This document shows, piece after piece, positions 1-8,905 of a stretch of DNA of 64,000 nt. Source of the stretch: Hyphomicrobiales bacterium (lineage in GTDB: Bacteria > Pseudomonadota > Alphaproteobacteria > Rhizobiales > JACESI01); the NCBI GenBank assembly GCA_013911885.1, contig JACESI010000003.1, forward strand, positions 277,851-341,850, written 5' to 3'. A program made the position numbers and the translations under genes. Under the pieces are notes generated by a model. It saw only the letters and a list, made by a program, of their open reading frames with translations, searched no databases and was not told where the DNA came from. Numbering within the stretch: the stretch's first letter is position 1; each line of letters starts with the position of its first letter.

Positions 1-1
1 A

Positions 2-310
2 GCCGAAACCAAAAAAGCGACCGCGATTGCCGACCGGATCGATCAGGCTCTCCTCAGCGCACCGGAAGAAAAGAGCCTCGCCAGCGCCATGCTTGCCGCC
101 GGAAAACGGGCGCAGGACGCGGTTGAGCGCGAGGATTTTGCCGGCGCCATGCAGGAAATCGCCGCCCTGCGCGGTCCCCTTGATGCTTTTTTCGAGAATG
201 TCCTCGTCAATGACGAAAATCTTCTGATCCGCGCCAATCGGCTCGCCATTCTTGCGAATATCCGGCAATCGACATCGCTCGTTGCCGATTTCTCGCGAAT
301 CGAAGGATGA
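2..310 (+). CDS. glyS: Glycine-tRNA ligase beta subunit, C-terminal end (partial)
   Basis: This is the last roughly 102 residues of a protein whose start lies before the window. The residues ALLSAPEEKSLASAM, then LRGPLDAFFENVLVN and NRLAILANIR, match the anticodon-binding-like C-terminus of bacterial-type glycyl-tRNA synthetase beta chains, where the motif 'PV..FF..V.VM..D...R.NRL.LL' is the usual ending. With the alpha chain it charges tRNA-Gly in the cytoplasm. The frame is open from base 2 and stops at TGA 308-310. In Hyphomicrobiales glyS is commonly followed by ppdK, as here. The identification rests only on this C-terminal segment. Confidence 0.88.
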   Translation, partial: AETKKATAIADRIDQALLSAPEEKSLASAMLAAGKRAQDAVEREDFAGAMQEIAALRGPLDAFFENVLVNDENLLIRANRLAILANIRQSTSLVADFSRIEG

Positions 311-466
311 CTATGTAGAATTGCGTCTTATCATGGCCACGGTTTGATGGTGCAATGCAATATTGAAAGCGCTTGCATTTGCTTCTTGAACCCGTGAACG
401 GCTATGACCTACGTTGCACCCTATTCGCGTTTTTTTGTTCCGACCTTTCTGGATATTGGAGGCGAG

Positions 467-3061
467 ATGTCTGACGAAGTGGTCGGTTTTGGCCAGGGTG
501 GTGCGCGTCCGGTCAAGCTGTCGATTGATAGCTACGGCTCTAAAGCGGCGCGGCTTGCGGCGATGGCCGCCTGCGGTCTGACCGTTCCGCCGTCTGTAGC
601 GCTTCCGGTCTCCGCCTGTCAAAAGGCGCTTGCCACCGATGGCAATCTCTCGGTCTCGTTTCAGGTTGATATCTCGCGTGGGGTGCGAGGATTGCAGCGC
701 ACCACCCGCAAATGGCTCGGTGACAAGGACAATCCGCTCATTCTGGCGGTCAGGGTCAGTCCCGTTCGCGCTCAGGGCGGCCTCGGCATTCCGGTTGTCT
801 ATATCGGCTGGACGGAGGAGGCGATTGCGCTCCTGCCGGATGAAAACCACAAGCGATGCGCCTTCAGGCAACTTGCGAACGCCGTGCGCGAACTTGCAGT
901 CAATGCATTTGATGTCGCCGAATTCCTGTTCGATGATGCACTCGATGAATTCGAGCAATCGGATGAGAGCGCAACGGCGGATGCCGCGGACTTCGACTGG
1001 TTTGGCCTCTACCGGGCCTATCTTGAAATCGCGGAACGCGAATGCAGCGTGCCGTTTCCGCTTAATCCGTCCGATCAACTGTTTCAGGCCGTCCGCGCGG
1101 TCTGGAAATCATGGGATCGCCCGAAAGCCACGACCTACCGCAACCTTTACGGGATTGAGAACGCGGGGGGGCTTGGCGTTCTGATCCAGGTCTGCATTCC
1201 CTGGACCGATGGTGCGGAAGTCTCGAGTGGCTGGATCGCCGTTCGCTGCGAAAACACGGGCGCAAACAAGATTTTCGGTGAAATCTATTTACCTAGCAAC
1301 GATCAGAAGCCGATCAGCCTCAACGGCAACAGTAACGGCCGACGCAAGATCGCGAAAGACATCATCCATCAGGCGAGCGTCTGGGAAATGAAAAGCGCGC
1401 GCGCCGAACGTCTGGAATTCATTATCGTCGATGAAAAAGCCTTTATCATCGACGGCGACCCGCTTCCCATGTCGACGGCAGCCGATGTCACCTTTGTGGT
1501 CGAAATGGCAAAGGTTGAGGCAATTACGAAGAAAGAAGCGGTGATGCGCATCGACCCCGCACGCCTCATCGACATTCTCCACGCCCGCCTGGCGCCGGAC
1601 CAGAAACTTGTCGAACTGGGTCGCGGCCTTTCCGCTTCGCCGGGGGCTGCAACCGGGCGGCTGGTGTTCACCGCCAGTGCCGCCGAGGCGCTGAAATCGA
1701 AGGGCTGGCAGGTCATTCTAGTCCGCGCCGAAACGACCCCGGAAGACATTCGCGGCATGCAGGCAGCCTCCGCCATCGTTACCATACGCGGTGGCCTGAC
1801 CAGCCATGCAGCGGTGATCGCGCGCGGTACTGGCAAGCCCTGTATCGTCAGCATGTCGGGCATGCAGGTTGATGCCGAAAACAAACTGCTTGAAATAGAA
1901 GGACGCAAATTCTCCGAGGGTGATCATATCACCGTCGATGGGTCGAGCGGCATTATCTATGACGGGCGCTGCATGCTGCATCCGGCTGAAGTCTCGGGCG
2001 ATCTGTCGACCCTGCTCGAATGGGCCGATGAATTCCGGCGCATGAAGGTGCTCGCCAATGTCGAAAGCCCGGCGGACGCGGAACTCGCGATCCGCTTCGG
2101 CGCGGAGGGTATCGGCCTTTGCCGCACCGAGCATATGCTGTTCCAGCCGGATCGCCTCGCCGCCATGCGCGGCATCATCCTTGCCAGATCCGCCGACGAG
2201 CGCCTTGCGGCTGTCGGCAGGCTGGTGCCTCTCCTGCGTGATGATTTCATCGCGCTGTTCGAGGTGATGCGCAGCCTTCCGGTGACAATCCGTCTGTTTG
2301 ATCCGCCGCTTCATGAATTTCTGCCGAAAGCGCCCGCCGACATCAAGCTGCTTGCAGAGACGATGGGCCTCAATTTCAAAGATCTTACGCTGACAATCGA
2401 GGAATTGAGCGAGACGAACCCGATGCTCGGCAATCGCGGGTGCCGCCTTCTGATCTGCAATCCGGAGCTTGCAAAGACGTTGGTCGAGGTGATTTTCGAG
2501 GCAGCCTACGAAGTGAGCCGCAAGCACGACATCAATATCAAGCCGGAAATCATGGTGCCCCTTGTCGCGCTCAGTAGCGAATTCATAGCGATCAGCCGGC
2601 TCATCGATGATGCGGCCCAGCTTGTTGATCACCGGCTTGATACCAACGTACATTACAAGGTTGGCTCCATGATCGAGCTTCCGCGCGCGGCGATGATTGC
2701 CGAGCGGATTGCCGCAGAAGCAGACTTCTTTTCTTTCGGAACCAACGATCTGACCCAGACGACATTCGGCATCTCGCGCGATGATGCGGTCGCCTTCCTC
2801 ACCACTTATGAGCAGATGGGGCTGATGGACAAGGACCCGTTCGTCAGCATCGACGAGGATGGTGTGGGCGCGGTGATCGAAATGGCCACTCTCAAGGGCC
2901 GCGAAGCAAACCCAGATCTTCAGATCGGCATTTGCGGCGAGCATGGCGGCGATCCGGATTCGATCCATTTCTGCGAGCGTCTGGCTCTCGATTATGTCTC
3001 CTGCTCGCCTTTTCGTATCCCGATCGCCCGCCTCGCCGCCGCCCAGGCGACGCTTTCCTGA
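467..3061 (+). CDS. ppdK: Pyruvate, phosphate dikinase-like protein with degenerate ATP-binding domain
   Basis: About 864 residues, close to the usual PPDK length of 870-900. PPDK interconverts pyruvate, ATP and phosphate with PEP, AMP and PPi. The central phosphohistidine motif is intact (TIRGGLTSHAAVIARGTG, His about 447), and so is the C-terminal PEP/pyruvate domain: IGLCRTEHM, NPMLGNRGCR, GSMIELPRAA, FFSFGTNDLTQ and GICGEHGG with Cys about 823. The N-terminal ATP-grasp half is recognisable (GSKAARLAAM, YRNLYGI) but poorly conserved. The block D-x-E-F...LQTR of the family reads R-L-E-F...IIDGD here, and the TGV-FTR-P-TG loop is gone. I chose ATG 467 because GGAGG lies just before it; an in-frame ATG at 404 would add 21 residues without a ribosome site. 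It may not be an active dikinase. It lies 156 bases after glyS. Confidence 0.8.
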   Translation: MSDEVVGFGQGGARPVKLSIDSYGSKAARLAAMAACGLTVPPSVALPVSACQKALATDGNLSVSFQVDISRGVRGLQRTTRKWLGDKDNPLILAVRVSPVRAQGGLGIPVVYIGWTEEAIALLPDENHKRCAFRQLANAVRELAVNAFDVAEFLFDDALDEFEQSDESATADAADFDWFGLYRAYLEIAERECSVPFPLNPSDQLFQAVRAVWKSWDRPKATTYRNLYGIENAGGLGVLIQVCIPWTDGAEVSSGWIAVRCENTGANKIFGEIYLPSNDQKPISLNGNSNGRRKIAKDIIHQASVWEMKSARAERLEFIIVDEKAFIIDGDPLPMSTAADVTFVVEMAKVEAITKKEAVMRIDPARLIDILHARLAPDQKLVELGRGLSASPGAATGRLVFTASAAEALKSKGWQVILVRAETTPEDIRGMQAASAIVTIRGGLTSHAAVIARGTGKPCIVSMSGMQVDAENKLLEIEGRKFSEGDHITVDGSSGIIYDGRCMLHPAEVSGDLSTLLEWADEFRRMKVLANVESPADAELAIRFGAEGIGLCRTEHMLFQPDRLAAMRGIILARSADERLAAVGRLVPLLRDDFIALFEVMRSLPVTIRLFDPPLHEFLPKAPADIKLLAETMGLNFKDLTLTIEELSETNPMLGNRGCRLLICNPELAKTLVEVIFEAAYEVSRKHDINIKPEIMVPLVALSSEFIAISRLIDDAAQLVDHRLDTNVHYKVGSMIELPRAAMIAERIAAEADFFSFGTNDLTQTTFGISRDDAVAFLTTYEQMGLMDKDPFVSIDEDGVGAVIEMATLKGREANPDLQIGICGEHGGDPDSIHFCERLALDYVSCSPFRIPIARLAAAQATLS

Positions 3062-3190
3062 CTCTGATTTATTAAAGAAAATCTATTATTTCATATAGAT
3101 AGATGCCGTTAACAGAAATTTTAGGTTAATATCAGATAACTTTTAGACGAAGAAGGAAGTCTTGTTCCTGTTCCGTCGAGAGTTGTCATT

Positions 3191-4546
3191 GTGTTGCGTC
3201 GTAAAATCAGATCGACTTTAGCCAGGGCACCGGTTTGCCTTTGCCTTGCAGCGGTGCTGAGCGCGATCGCACCTCAAACGATTGCAAGACAGGATGTTGG
3301 CGACTTTGCGGGTAAGTCCCTTTCGACAGATCGCTGGCTCGCCTCCCTCGTGTCCGCCCCGAGCCACTCTGTTCTCGATCCCTTCATGCGCCCCCTTGCA
3401 GAGCCGGTCATCATCAATCGCAACGGCGGTCTCTTCGGCGACGCGGACTTGTCCGGCAATGCGGTGCTTGAGGGATTTGTTCTGGCACGCACGCCAGAGA
3501 TCGCCCGTATGCTTGCAGGCACGAAGATCGCAAACCGCACCGACAAGGGCGACCTGCCGTTGAATGACATCACCCGTATCGTCTACGCGCCACGGGCCAT
3601 GGCGATTTTCGACCGTTCCGCCTTGCTGCACACACCAGACGAGGCGCTCTGGCCTGCGAGTTCCCTGAAACAGATCCAGATTGCCGCTGAAAAGTCCGAC
3701 TTAAAGGCCGACCGGCCAACCCGCAAACGCTTCATTGAAGGAAAGCCGGAAGCGCCTCTTGCCCTCGTTCCGAACGCAGCGCTTGCAGCCATCAAGGCTG
3801 ATGCGGCGGCACAGGCCGGACGGGAAGTCGATGCCGGTCTGGTGACGGCCGCCGTCCTTGGCGCTGGCGGTGCCCGTCAGGGCTATGCGCGCGAGGAAGA
3901 CGATCCGCGCGCGATTTTCGACGCTGTTCTCCAGCGCGGCGACGGCAAGGCGACGCTTCCCGATGCGCCGAGCGAAAATCCCGAAACGCCGCTTGATGTG
4001 ACAATAGAGGAAGCTTCGGTTTTTCCGATTCCACGCCTCAAGCCCGAAGTCATCGAGGCGCTCGACCTTGCCCATCAGAAACCGAAGAGCCGCCTGCATT
4101 TCTGGGCGTCATTCAATCTGCCGGGTTCGGTCTACAAGAAAAACGAGCAGCGCTGTCTTGCCGCGGCGATCTATTTCGAATCGCGCGGTGAATCCGAAGA
4201 GGGCCAGGCAGCGGTAGCGCAGGTTGTTCTCAACCGCGTCAAGGCACCCGCTTACCCTGATTCGATCTGCGGCGTTGTCTACCAGAACAAAAACTGGCGC
4301 AATCGCTGCCAGTTTTCCTTTGCCTGCGACGGGATTTATGACCGGGTCAAAGATACGGCTGCCTGGGAACGCGCGGTTCGGATCGCGCGCGATGTTTCCA
4401 AAGGCAAGATCTATCTCGATAAGGTCGCGGATTCGACGCATTATCACGCAACCTATGTGAGCCCGAACTGGCGCAAGCAAATGAAGGTGGTGGACCGCAT
4501 CGGCGTCCACATTTTCTACCGCACCAGAAACGGCGGCTGGTCCTGA
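3191..4546 (+). CDS. SleB-type cell wall hydrolase, exported
   Basis: A 451-residue protein with a hydrophobic N-terminal stretch (residues about 13-33, VCLCLAAVLSAIAPQTIA) that looks like a signal peptide. The middle is a long, low-complexity linker without a recognised domain. The last roughly 140 residues are a Hydrolase_2/SleB domain: CLAAAIYFESRGESEEGQ, VVLNRVKAPAYP, ICGVVYQ, CQFSFACDG and THYHATYVSPNW are all typical. Members are N-acetylmuramyl hydrolases acting on peptidoglycan; in rhizobia and brucellae the exact role is not settled. The start is GTG at 3191. The 129 bases upstream are AT-rich and probably hold the promoter. Enzyme family is firm, substrate is inferred. Confidence 0.82.
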   Translation: MLRRKIRSTLARAPVCLCLAAVLSAIAPQTIARQDVGDFAGKSLSTDRWLASLVSAPSHSVLDPFMRPLAEPVIINRNGGLFGDADLSGNAVLEGFVLARTPEIARMLAGTKIANRTDKGDLPLNDITRIVYAPRAMAIFDRSALLHTPDEALWPASSLKQIQIAAEKSDLKADRPTRKRFIEGKPEAPLALVPNAALAAIKADAAAQAGREVDAGLVTAAVLGAGGARQGYAREEDDPRAIFDAVLQRGDGKATLPDAPSENPETPLDVTIEEASVFPIPRLKPEVIEALDLAHQKPKSRLHFWASFNLPGSVYKKNEQRCLAAAIYFESRGESEEGQAAVAQVVLNRVKAPAYPDSICGVVYQNKNWRNRCQFSFACDGIYDRVKDTAAWERAVRIARDVSKGKIYLDKVADSTHYHATYVSPNWRKQMKVVDRIGVHIFYRTRNGGWS

Positions 4547-4673
4547 TAACCGGTCGGCTGATTGATCAGATAAATCGATCTGTTGATCACAAAAAGGCGC
4601 TTGCCAGACGCAGCGTTGACTGACAGCCTGAGCGCATGGCCGCTCAGGCCTCCACCTTTTGTGAAACAAACCC

Positions 4674-5939
4674 ATGAAATCTTCCGCATCGCCCCAAAAG
4701 GCACCCCAGAAGGCGCACGAGAAGGCGCAATTGTCGATACCGTTCGTGGTGGCCTGCGGGTGCCTGATTGCGATCATCACTTTCGGGCCGCGCTCCACGA
4801 TGGGCTTCTTCGTGGCACCGATGACGGATGCGAACGGTTGGAGCCGGGAGATATTCGCCCTTGCCATCGCGCTCCAGAATCTGTTCTGGGGCATCGCGCA
4901 GCCCTTTGTTGGCATGATCGCGGATAAATACGGCACCTGGAAAACCCTTACCGCTGGTGCGCTTTGCTATGGTCTTGGCCTTGCGCTGATGAGTGTTGTT
5001 ACAGATCCTCTGGCGCTGCAACTCACGGCTGGCGTTCTCGTGGGATTCGGGATTGCCGGTTCGGCCTTCTTTCTGGTGCTTGCGGCTTTTGCCCGCATCG
5101 TGCCGGAAAAGCACCGTTCCGCTGTTTTCGGGCTCGGCACGGCGGCGGGTTCGGCCGGGCAGTTCATCTTCGCGCCAATCGGCCAGGGTTTTGTTGCAGC
5201 TTATGGCTTTCATTTCACGCTGCTGTTTCTTGCGGCCTGCGTTCTCCTTGTGCCGCTGCTTGCCATTCCACTGCGGGGAAAGCCTGTTGCGAAACTCGCG
5301 GTCGGTGAAGTCGATCAATCCGTTCGTCAGGCATTGGCGCAGGCGTTCAACCATCCCTCTTTCTGGCTACTCACCGTTGGCTTCTTCGTCTGCGGTTTCC
5401 ATGTCGCCTTCATCACCGTGCATATGCCGCCTTATATCGTCGATCTCGGTCTTGACCCGAAATGGGGTGGTTATTCGATCGCGATGATCGGGTTTTTCAA
5501 TATTATCGGCGCGATTGCTTCCGGCTTCCTGTCCGCGCGCGTACCAAAGCGCCATGTCCTCAGCCTGATCTATTTCGCACGCGCCGTCATCATCACGCTG
5601 TTTCTGCTGGCCCCGGTATCGGCCTATTCAATCATCGCCTTTTCCGGCGCGATGGGGCTGCTGTGGCTCTCGACGATCCCGCCGACGCAGGGACTGGTGG
5701 CAGCGATGTTCGGCACCCGCTATATGGCCATGCTGTTCGGTGTGGTGTTCTTCTCGCATCAGCTCGGTTCGTTCACGGGAATATGGCTTGGTGGCAGAAT
5801 TTATGACCTTACCGGCTCCTATGATGGGATCTGGTATATCGGCATCGCCCTCGGCCTGATTGCAGCGCTCCTGCACTGGCCGATCCGGGAAGAGCGGGTT
5901 CTTGGCCTTTCACCTGTGCGATCAAGCAATCTGAACTGA
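4674..5939 (+). CDS. MFS transporter, monocarboxylate / oxalate-formate antiporter type
   Basis: A 421-residue inner-membrane protein with about 12 hydrophobic segments and the usual two six-helix halves separated by a cytoplasmic loop near residues 205-225. The first helix pair carries FGPRSTMGFFVAPMTDANGWSR and the loop GMIADKYGTWKT, which is the MFS motif A region. The pattern of the first helices resembles the monocarboxylate porter/oxalate:formate antiporter branch. The substrate cannot be told from sequence. It follows the SleB gene on the same strand after 127 bases and its last 18 bases overlap the end of the convergent phosphatase gene. Confidence 0.8.
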   Translation: MKSSASPQKAPQKAHEKAQLSIPFVVACGCLIAIITFGPRSTMGFFVAPMTDANGWSREIFALAIALQNLFWGIAQPFVGMIADKYGTWKTLTAGALCYGLGLALMSVVTDPLALQLTAGVLVGFGIAGSAFFLVLAAFARIVPEKHRSAVFGLGTAAGSAGQFIFAPIGQGFVAAYGFHFTLLFLAACVLLVPLLAIPLRGKPVAKLAVGEVDQSVRQALAQAFNHPSFWLLTVGFFVCGFHVAFITVHMPPYIVDLGLDPKWGGYSIAMIGFFNIIGAIASGFLSARVPKRHVLSLIYFARAVIITLFLLAPVSAYSIIAFSGAMGLLWLSTIPPTQGLVAAMFGTRYMAMLFGVVFFSHQLGSFTGIWLGGRIYDLTGSYDGIWYIGIALGLIAALLHWPIREERVLGLSPVRSSNLN

Positions 5940-6434
5940 GAACGGCACGCCTTCGAAGGTTTCCGCACCGCGCCCGATGGCGGCAATGGCACGGACCATG
6001 CGACCATCCCGACCGAGAAGATCGTCGGCCAGATGAACCAGCCTTGAATTTGGTGTCGCCTCGGGCGATGCCTCACGCAGCGCGCGGGCGAGGGCCGCTT
6101 CGTCCGCCTCCGGCATCAGCGCACACTGCGCGATGAATGCGCCTGCAGTTGAACGGGAGACGCCCATCCAGCAGTGAATGACGAGCGGGTTTTGCTGGTC
6201 CCACGCCCGCACGAAATCGATCAGTTTCATGGCATGGACCCGCGCCGGTTCGGTGAGGCCGGTAACGGGAGCGGCAATATCGTTGAAGCCGAGCATCAGG
6301 CGGTTTTCAAGCGGAACGCTGAGCGGATAGGGCACTGCCATGCCCGCATTGATCAGGCTTGCGACATGGCGCGCACCGGAGCGCGCGACCACCGTGCCGA
6401 GATGCGACAACCCGCAGACATGGATCGCCGCCAT
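5922..6434 (-). CDS. Tyrosine / dual-specificity protein phosphatase-like protein
   Basis: A 170-residue cytoplasmic protein. The active-site P-loop HCWMGVSRSTA matches the H-C-x5-R-S/T signature of protein tyrosine phosphatases, with the nucleophile Cys and the phosphate-binding Arg. A general acid Asp is probably in the GFNDIAAP region about 50 residues earlier. The ATG overlaps the stop of the upstream HD-hydrolase gene in a TAATG arrangement, so the two are probably translated together. The family is common in rhizobia as 'tyrosine phosphatase family protein'; no natural substrate is known to me. Confidence 0.82.
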   Translation of the reverse strand: MAAIHVCGLSHLGTVVARSGARHVASLINAGMAVPYPLSVPLENRLMLGFNDIAAPVTGLTEPARVHAMKLIDFVRAWDQQNPLVIHCWMGVSRSTAGAFIAQCALMPEADEAALARALREASPEATPNSRLVHLADDLLGRDGRMVRAIAAIGRGAETFEGVPFSVQIA

Positions 6435-7048
6435 TATGGGGCCGCCGTTTCGAGGGCAGCGAACCGCGCGAGGAATTCCGCCTGCGCAGCGTCCGTGGGC
6501 CGTGGCTCGAGATCGAACAGCGTCAGCGGATGAAGCGCCGGTTTGCCGAAAATCTGCCCCGCTTCCTCCGGGCCGAAACCGGCAAGCTCAGTTGCCTCGA
6601 GATAGGCCGAGACCCGGTCTGCATCCTTGATCAGCCGCTTGAGGGCAGGGGGAAGGTCTGGAGGAAGGCCGAAATGGATGTGGATGGCGTCGCTCAGGCG
6701 TTTTTCGACGAGTTTGTAATTGCCGCCCATCACGGCTTTGAACGGGGAGATCATGTCGCCGATCACATATTCCGGGGCATCGTGCAGAAGAGCCGCGCGC
6801 TGCTCGGTATGCGTTATGTTCGGATCGAGCGTGAGCGCAATATCGAGCACCAGAACCGAATGCTGCGCGACCGAATAGGCATGCGGGCCCTTTGTCTGCC
6901 CGTTCCAGCGGGCGACGCGGGCAAGGCCGTGGGCGATATCGCTGATCTCGATATCGAGCGGCGAAGGTTCAAGCAGGTTGAGCCGCCTGCCGGATAGCAT
7001 CCTTTGCCATGCCCGCGGTTTGGCTCTCGGGGGAGCGGCCTTCGCCAT
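6434..7048 (-). CDS. HD-domain hydrolase, YfbR/5'-nucleotidase-like
   Basis: A 204-residue cytoplasmic protein. The HD metal-binding residues are seen in AYSVAQHSVLV, AALLHDAPEYVIGD and the later KDADRVSAY. This pattern is that of the HDc phosphohydrolases related to E. coli YfbR, a 5'-deoxynucleotidase, so a metal-dependent nucleotide phosphatase role is likely but not proven. It sits in an operon: the ygfZ gene ends one base before its ATG and its own stop overlaps the phosphatase start. Confidence 0.85.
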   Translation of the reverse strand: MAKAAPPRAKPRAWQRMLSGRRLNLLEPSPLDIEISDIAHGLARVARWNGQTKGPHAYSVAQHSVLVLDIALTLDPNITHTEQRAALLHDAPEYVIGDMISPFKAVMGGNYKLVEKRLSDAIHIHFGLPPDLPPALKRLIKDADRVSAYLEATELAGFGPEEAGQIFGKPALHPLTLFDLEPRPTDAAQAEFLARFAALETAAP

Positions 7049-7049
7049 G

Positions 7050-7904
7050 TCAGGCGTCCTTGCTGGAAAGCCGGAAATAGGCGGGCAGGCGCGCGCTCAG
7101 GGGTGCACCCGCAAGATGAAGCGCGCCGCCTTCCGCGACCTTGTCCACGCGCAGGAGCGCAAGGCCGATCCCGCCATCGCAGGAGCCGAGATTGCCGACC
7201 GTCTTGTCGTCCATCATGACCGCATCACCCAGGGCACCGAGCGGCGCCCGGCCTTCGACGATATAAAATCGTTTGCGTGCGGTGCCGCGATGCTGCACCC
7301 GCGACACGACTTCCTGACCGACATAGCACCCCTTGCTGAAATCAACGCCGTGCAGCGCGTCCATCATCGCGTCATGGGGGAAGATATCGTCATAGGCGAA
7401 ATCCTTGCCCGCTTCCGGAACGCCGAGCCGGATGCGATGCGCGTGATAGGCCGAGACCGTGGCATTCGCCAATGCGTGCGCCTGCGCTTTTGCGACAACC
7501 GCCCGGTTTCCCATGGCATCAAACCGCGCATCCTTCGGGCCGGGTCCATCTGCCGCATCGGCGTCGCCAAAGGATACGACAACGGCATGGCTCTCGCTGA
7601 GATCTGAAAAGGTGACCTTCGAGCGCAGCCGGTAAAGCGTGAGGCGCTTCAGAAAATCAGCCGCCCGTGTCTTGTCGATGTCGACAAGATAGCCGTTTTC
7701 TGCCGCATGAATGAAAAAATCGAACATGATTTTTCCCTGTGGCTGAAGCAATGCGCCGAAGACATTGCCGCTCGGCGCGCTTTGCGCAGCCGTCAGTCTG
7801 CCGAGATCAACGGTTACGAGCCCCTGAAGCAGGGTCTCGGCATCGTTGCCGGCAATGGCAAGAACCGCTCTGTCGTCAAGGAGGGTCGTGTGTATGAGTG
7901 CCAT
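7050..7904 (-). CDS. ygfZ: Folate-binding protein YgfZ (Fe-S cluster assembly/repair factor)
   Basis: A 284-residue GcvT-like protein with the diagnostic YgfZ motif KGCYVGQEVVSRVQHRG, in which the Cys binds or is modified in a tetrahydrofolate-dependent way. N-terminal features VLAIAGNDAETLLQGLVT and LLQPQGKIMFDFFI are also typical. YgfZ/IBA57 proteins help build or repair certain 4Fe-4S proteins. It is the first gene of a three-gene operon with the HD hydrolase and the phosphatase. Start ATG 7904 is the only plausible one and lies 12 bases past the end of the next upstream gene. Confidence 0.92.
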   Translation of the reverse strand: MALIHTTLLDDRAVLAIAGNDAETLLQGLVTVDLGRLTAAQSAPSGNVFGALLQPQGKIMFDFFIHAAENGYLVDIDKTRAADFLKRLTLYRLRSKVTFSDLSESHAVVVSFGDADAADGPGPKDARFDAMGNRAVVAKAQAHALANATVSAYHAHRIRLGVPEAGKDFAYDDIFPHDAMMDALHGVDFSKGCYVGQEVVSRVQHRGTARKRFYIVEGRAPLGALGDAVMMDDKTVGNLGSCDGGIGLALLRVDKVAEGGALHLAGAPLSARLPAYFRLSSKDA

Positions 7905-7916
7905 GGATTGCTTCAG

Positions 7917-8696
7917 TCAGTCGCCAGCGACAAAGAATTTGAGCTGGCCGTCGGGCGTGATGCCGATGCGATAGAAAATATAGGTGCCATAGGCTTTCAT
8001 GTCCTCGAAATCTCCGGCGGTGATGATGCGGAAAAGTTCGACAAGCTGTTTGGCATTAAGCTCGGCCGGCGGAATATCCACGAAATAGGGCCACATATAG
8101 ACATCGTGATCTGCGCCCTCGTCGCGCCTTATATAGCCGCTTTCAAGAACTTCGGTCATGATTGCAAGAAGCTCAAGGCCGTTTCCATCGCCTGAAGACG
8201 CCTTGAGAAAGGCAATCGGATCGCTTTCATTGTCAAAGGAAAGGATCGGCGGCTCGGTAAAACTGTCAAAAATCGGGCGCAGCCGTTCGATATCGCCGGA
8301 ATGGGCGGCATCAAGCAGCTTCTGTCGGGTCGCCTTGACCGGCTCCGGAAGATCGGCGTCACCATAATAGACCGTCACCGGCGGTTTGGCTTCGGATGGA
8401 TCGGGTTCTGCGGGCGCTGCTTCATAGTCCGAGGGTTCATCCTCGCCGGGTTCATCCACCGGGTGTTCACCGGAAGTCGATGGCGCGGATTGCTCAAGAT
8501 CGAGCGGAACCTCGGGTACGGTCCTGAGCGTCGGCTCTGCATCCGGCAGGGGCGTCTCGGCATCATCTTTTTTCGGAACTTCGATGCGAATCGTCGGCAC
8601 CGTTTTTGCTGCTAGCGCATGGCCACCGAGAAGGCAGCCAGCCGTCAATGCGGCGGCGAACCATAGGAAAGGACGGGGTATCGGGTGGATCATCAT
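7917..8696 (-). CDS. Conserved hypothetical secreted protein, proline/acid-rich
   Basis: About 260 residues from ATG 8696. An upstream ATG at 8774 would add 26 residues in front of the signal peptide. Residues about 9-30 (FLWFAAALTAGCLLGGHALAA) form a signal sequence; the LTAGC segment could also be read as a lipobox, though the hydrophobic core continues past it. A linker of roughly 90 residues rich in Pro, Glu, Asp and Ala follows. The C-terminal half is globular, with VTVYYGDADLPEPVKATR and TYIFYRIGITPDGQLKFFVAGD. I recognise no named domain. It lies 12 bases upstream of ygfZ and may be cotranscribed with it. Confidence 0.65.
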   Translation of the reverse strand: MMIHPIPRPFLWFAAALTAGCLLGGHALAAKTVPTIRIEVPKKDDAETPLPDAEPTLRTVPEVPLDLEQSAPSTSGEHPVDEPGEDEPSDYEAAPAEPDPSEAKPPVTVYYGDADLPEPVKATRQKLLDAAHSGDIERLRPIFDSFTEPPILSFDNESDPIAFLKASSGDGNGLELLAIMTEVLESGYIRRDEGADHDVYMWPYFVDIPPAELNAKQLVELFRIITAGDFEDMKAYGTYIFYRIGITPDGQLKFFVAGD

Positions 8697-8905
8697 CAAA
8701 AAGCGGTTCAAAAGCAGGGATAGCCCGTCAACTATAATCAGCATTGACGACATTCGAAACAAAGAAAAGTGCATGAACGATCATCTGTCCCAATTGCTTA
8801 TCGCACGATGCCCACAGGCAGACTATAGAAAGTCAGAGGCTCGCGGCCCTACCGACGAGAAGCAGACCCAAAGCAGACCAGAACAAAGATGACGACTGTT
8901 CCAAA

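Noticed and set aside
404..466. Upstream start for the PPDK-like gene
   Set aside because: The added 21 residues have no similarity to the family start and lack a ribosome site, while GGAGG precedes ATG 467.
1718..2968. Minus-strand open frame of 416 codons inside the PPDK-like gene
   Set aside because: Antisense to conserved PEP-domain motifs; no plausible start or family.
8584..8892. Plus-strand frame of 102 codons before the LysE gene
   Set aside because: It runs antisense through the signal-peptide part of the secreted protein gene and has no family.
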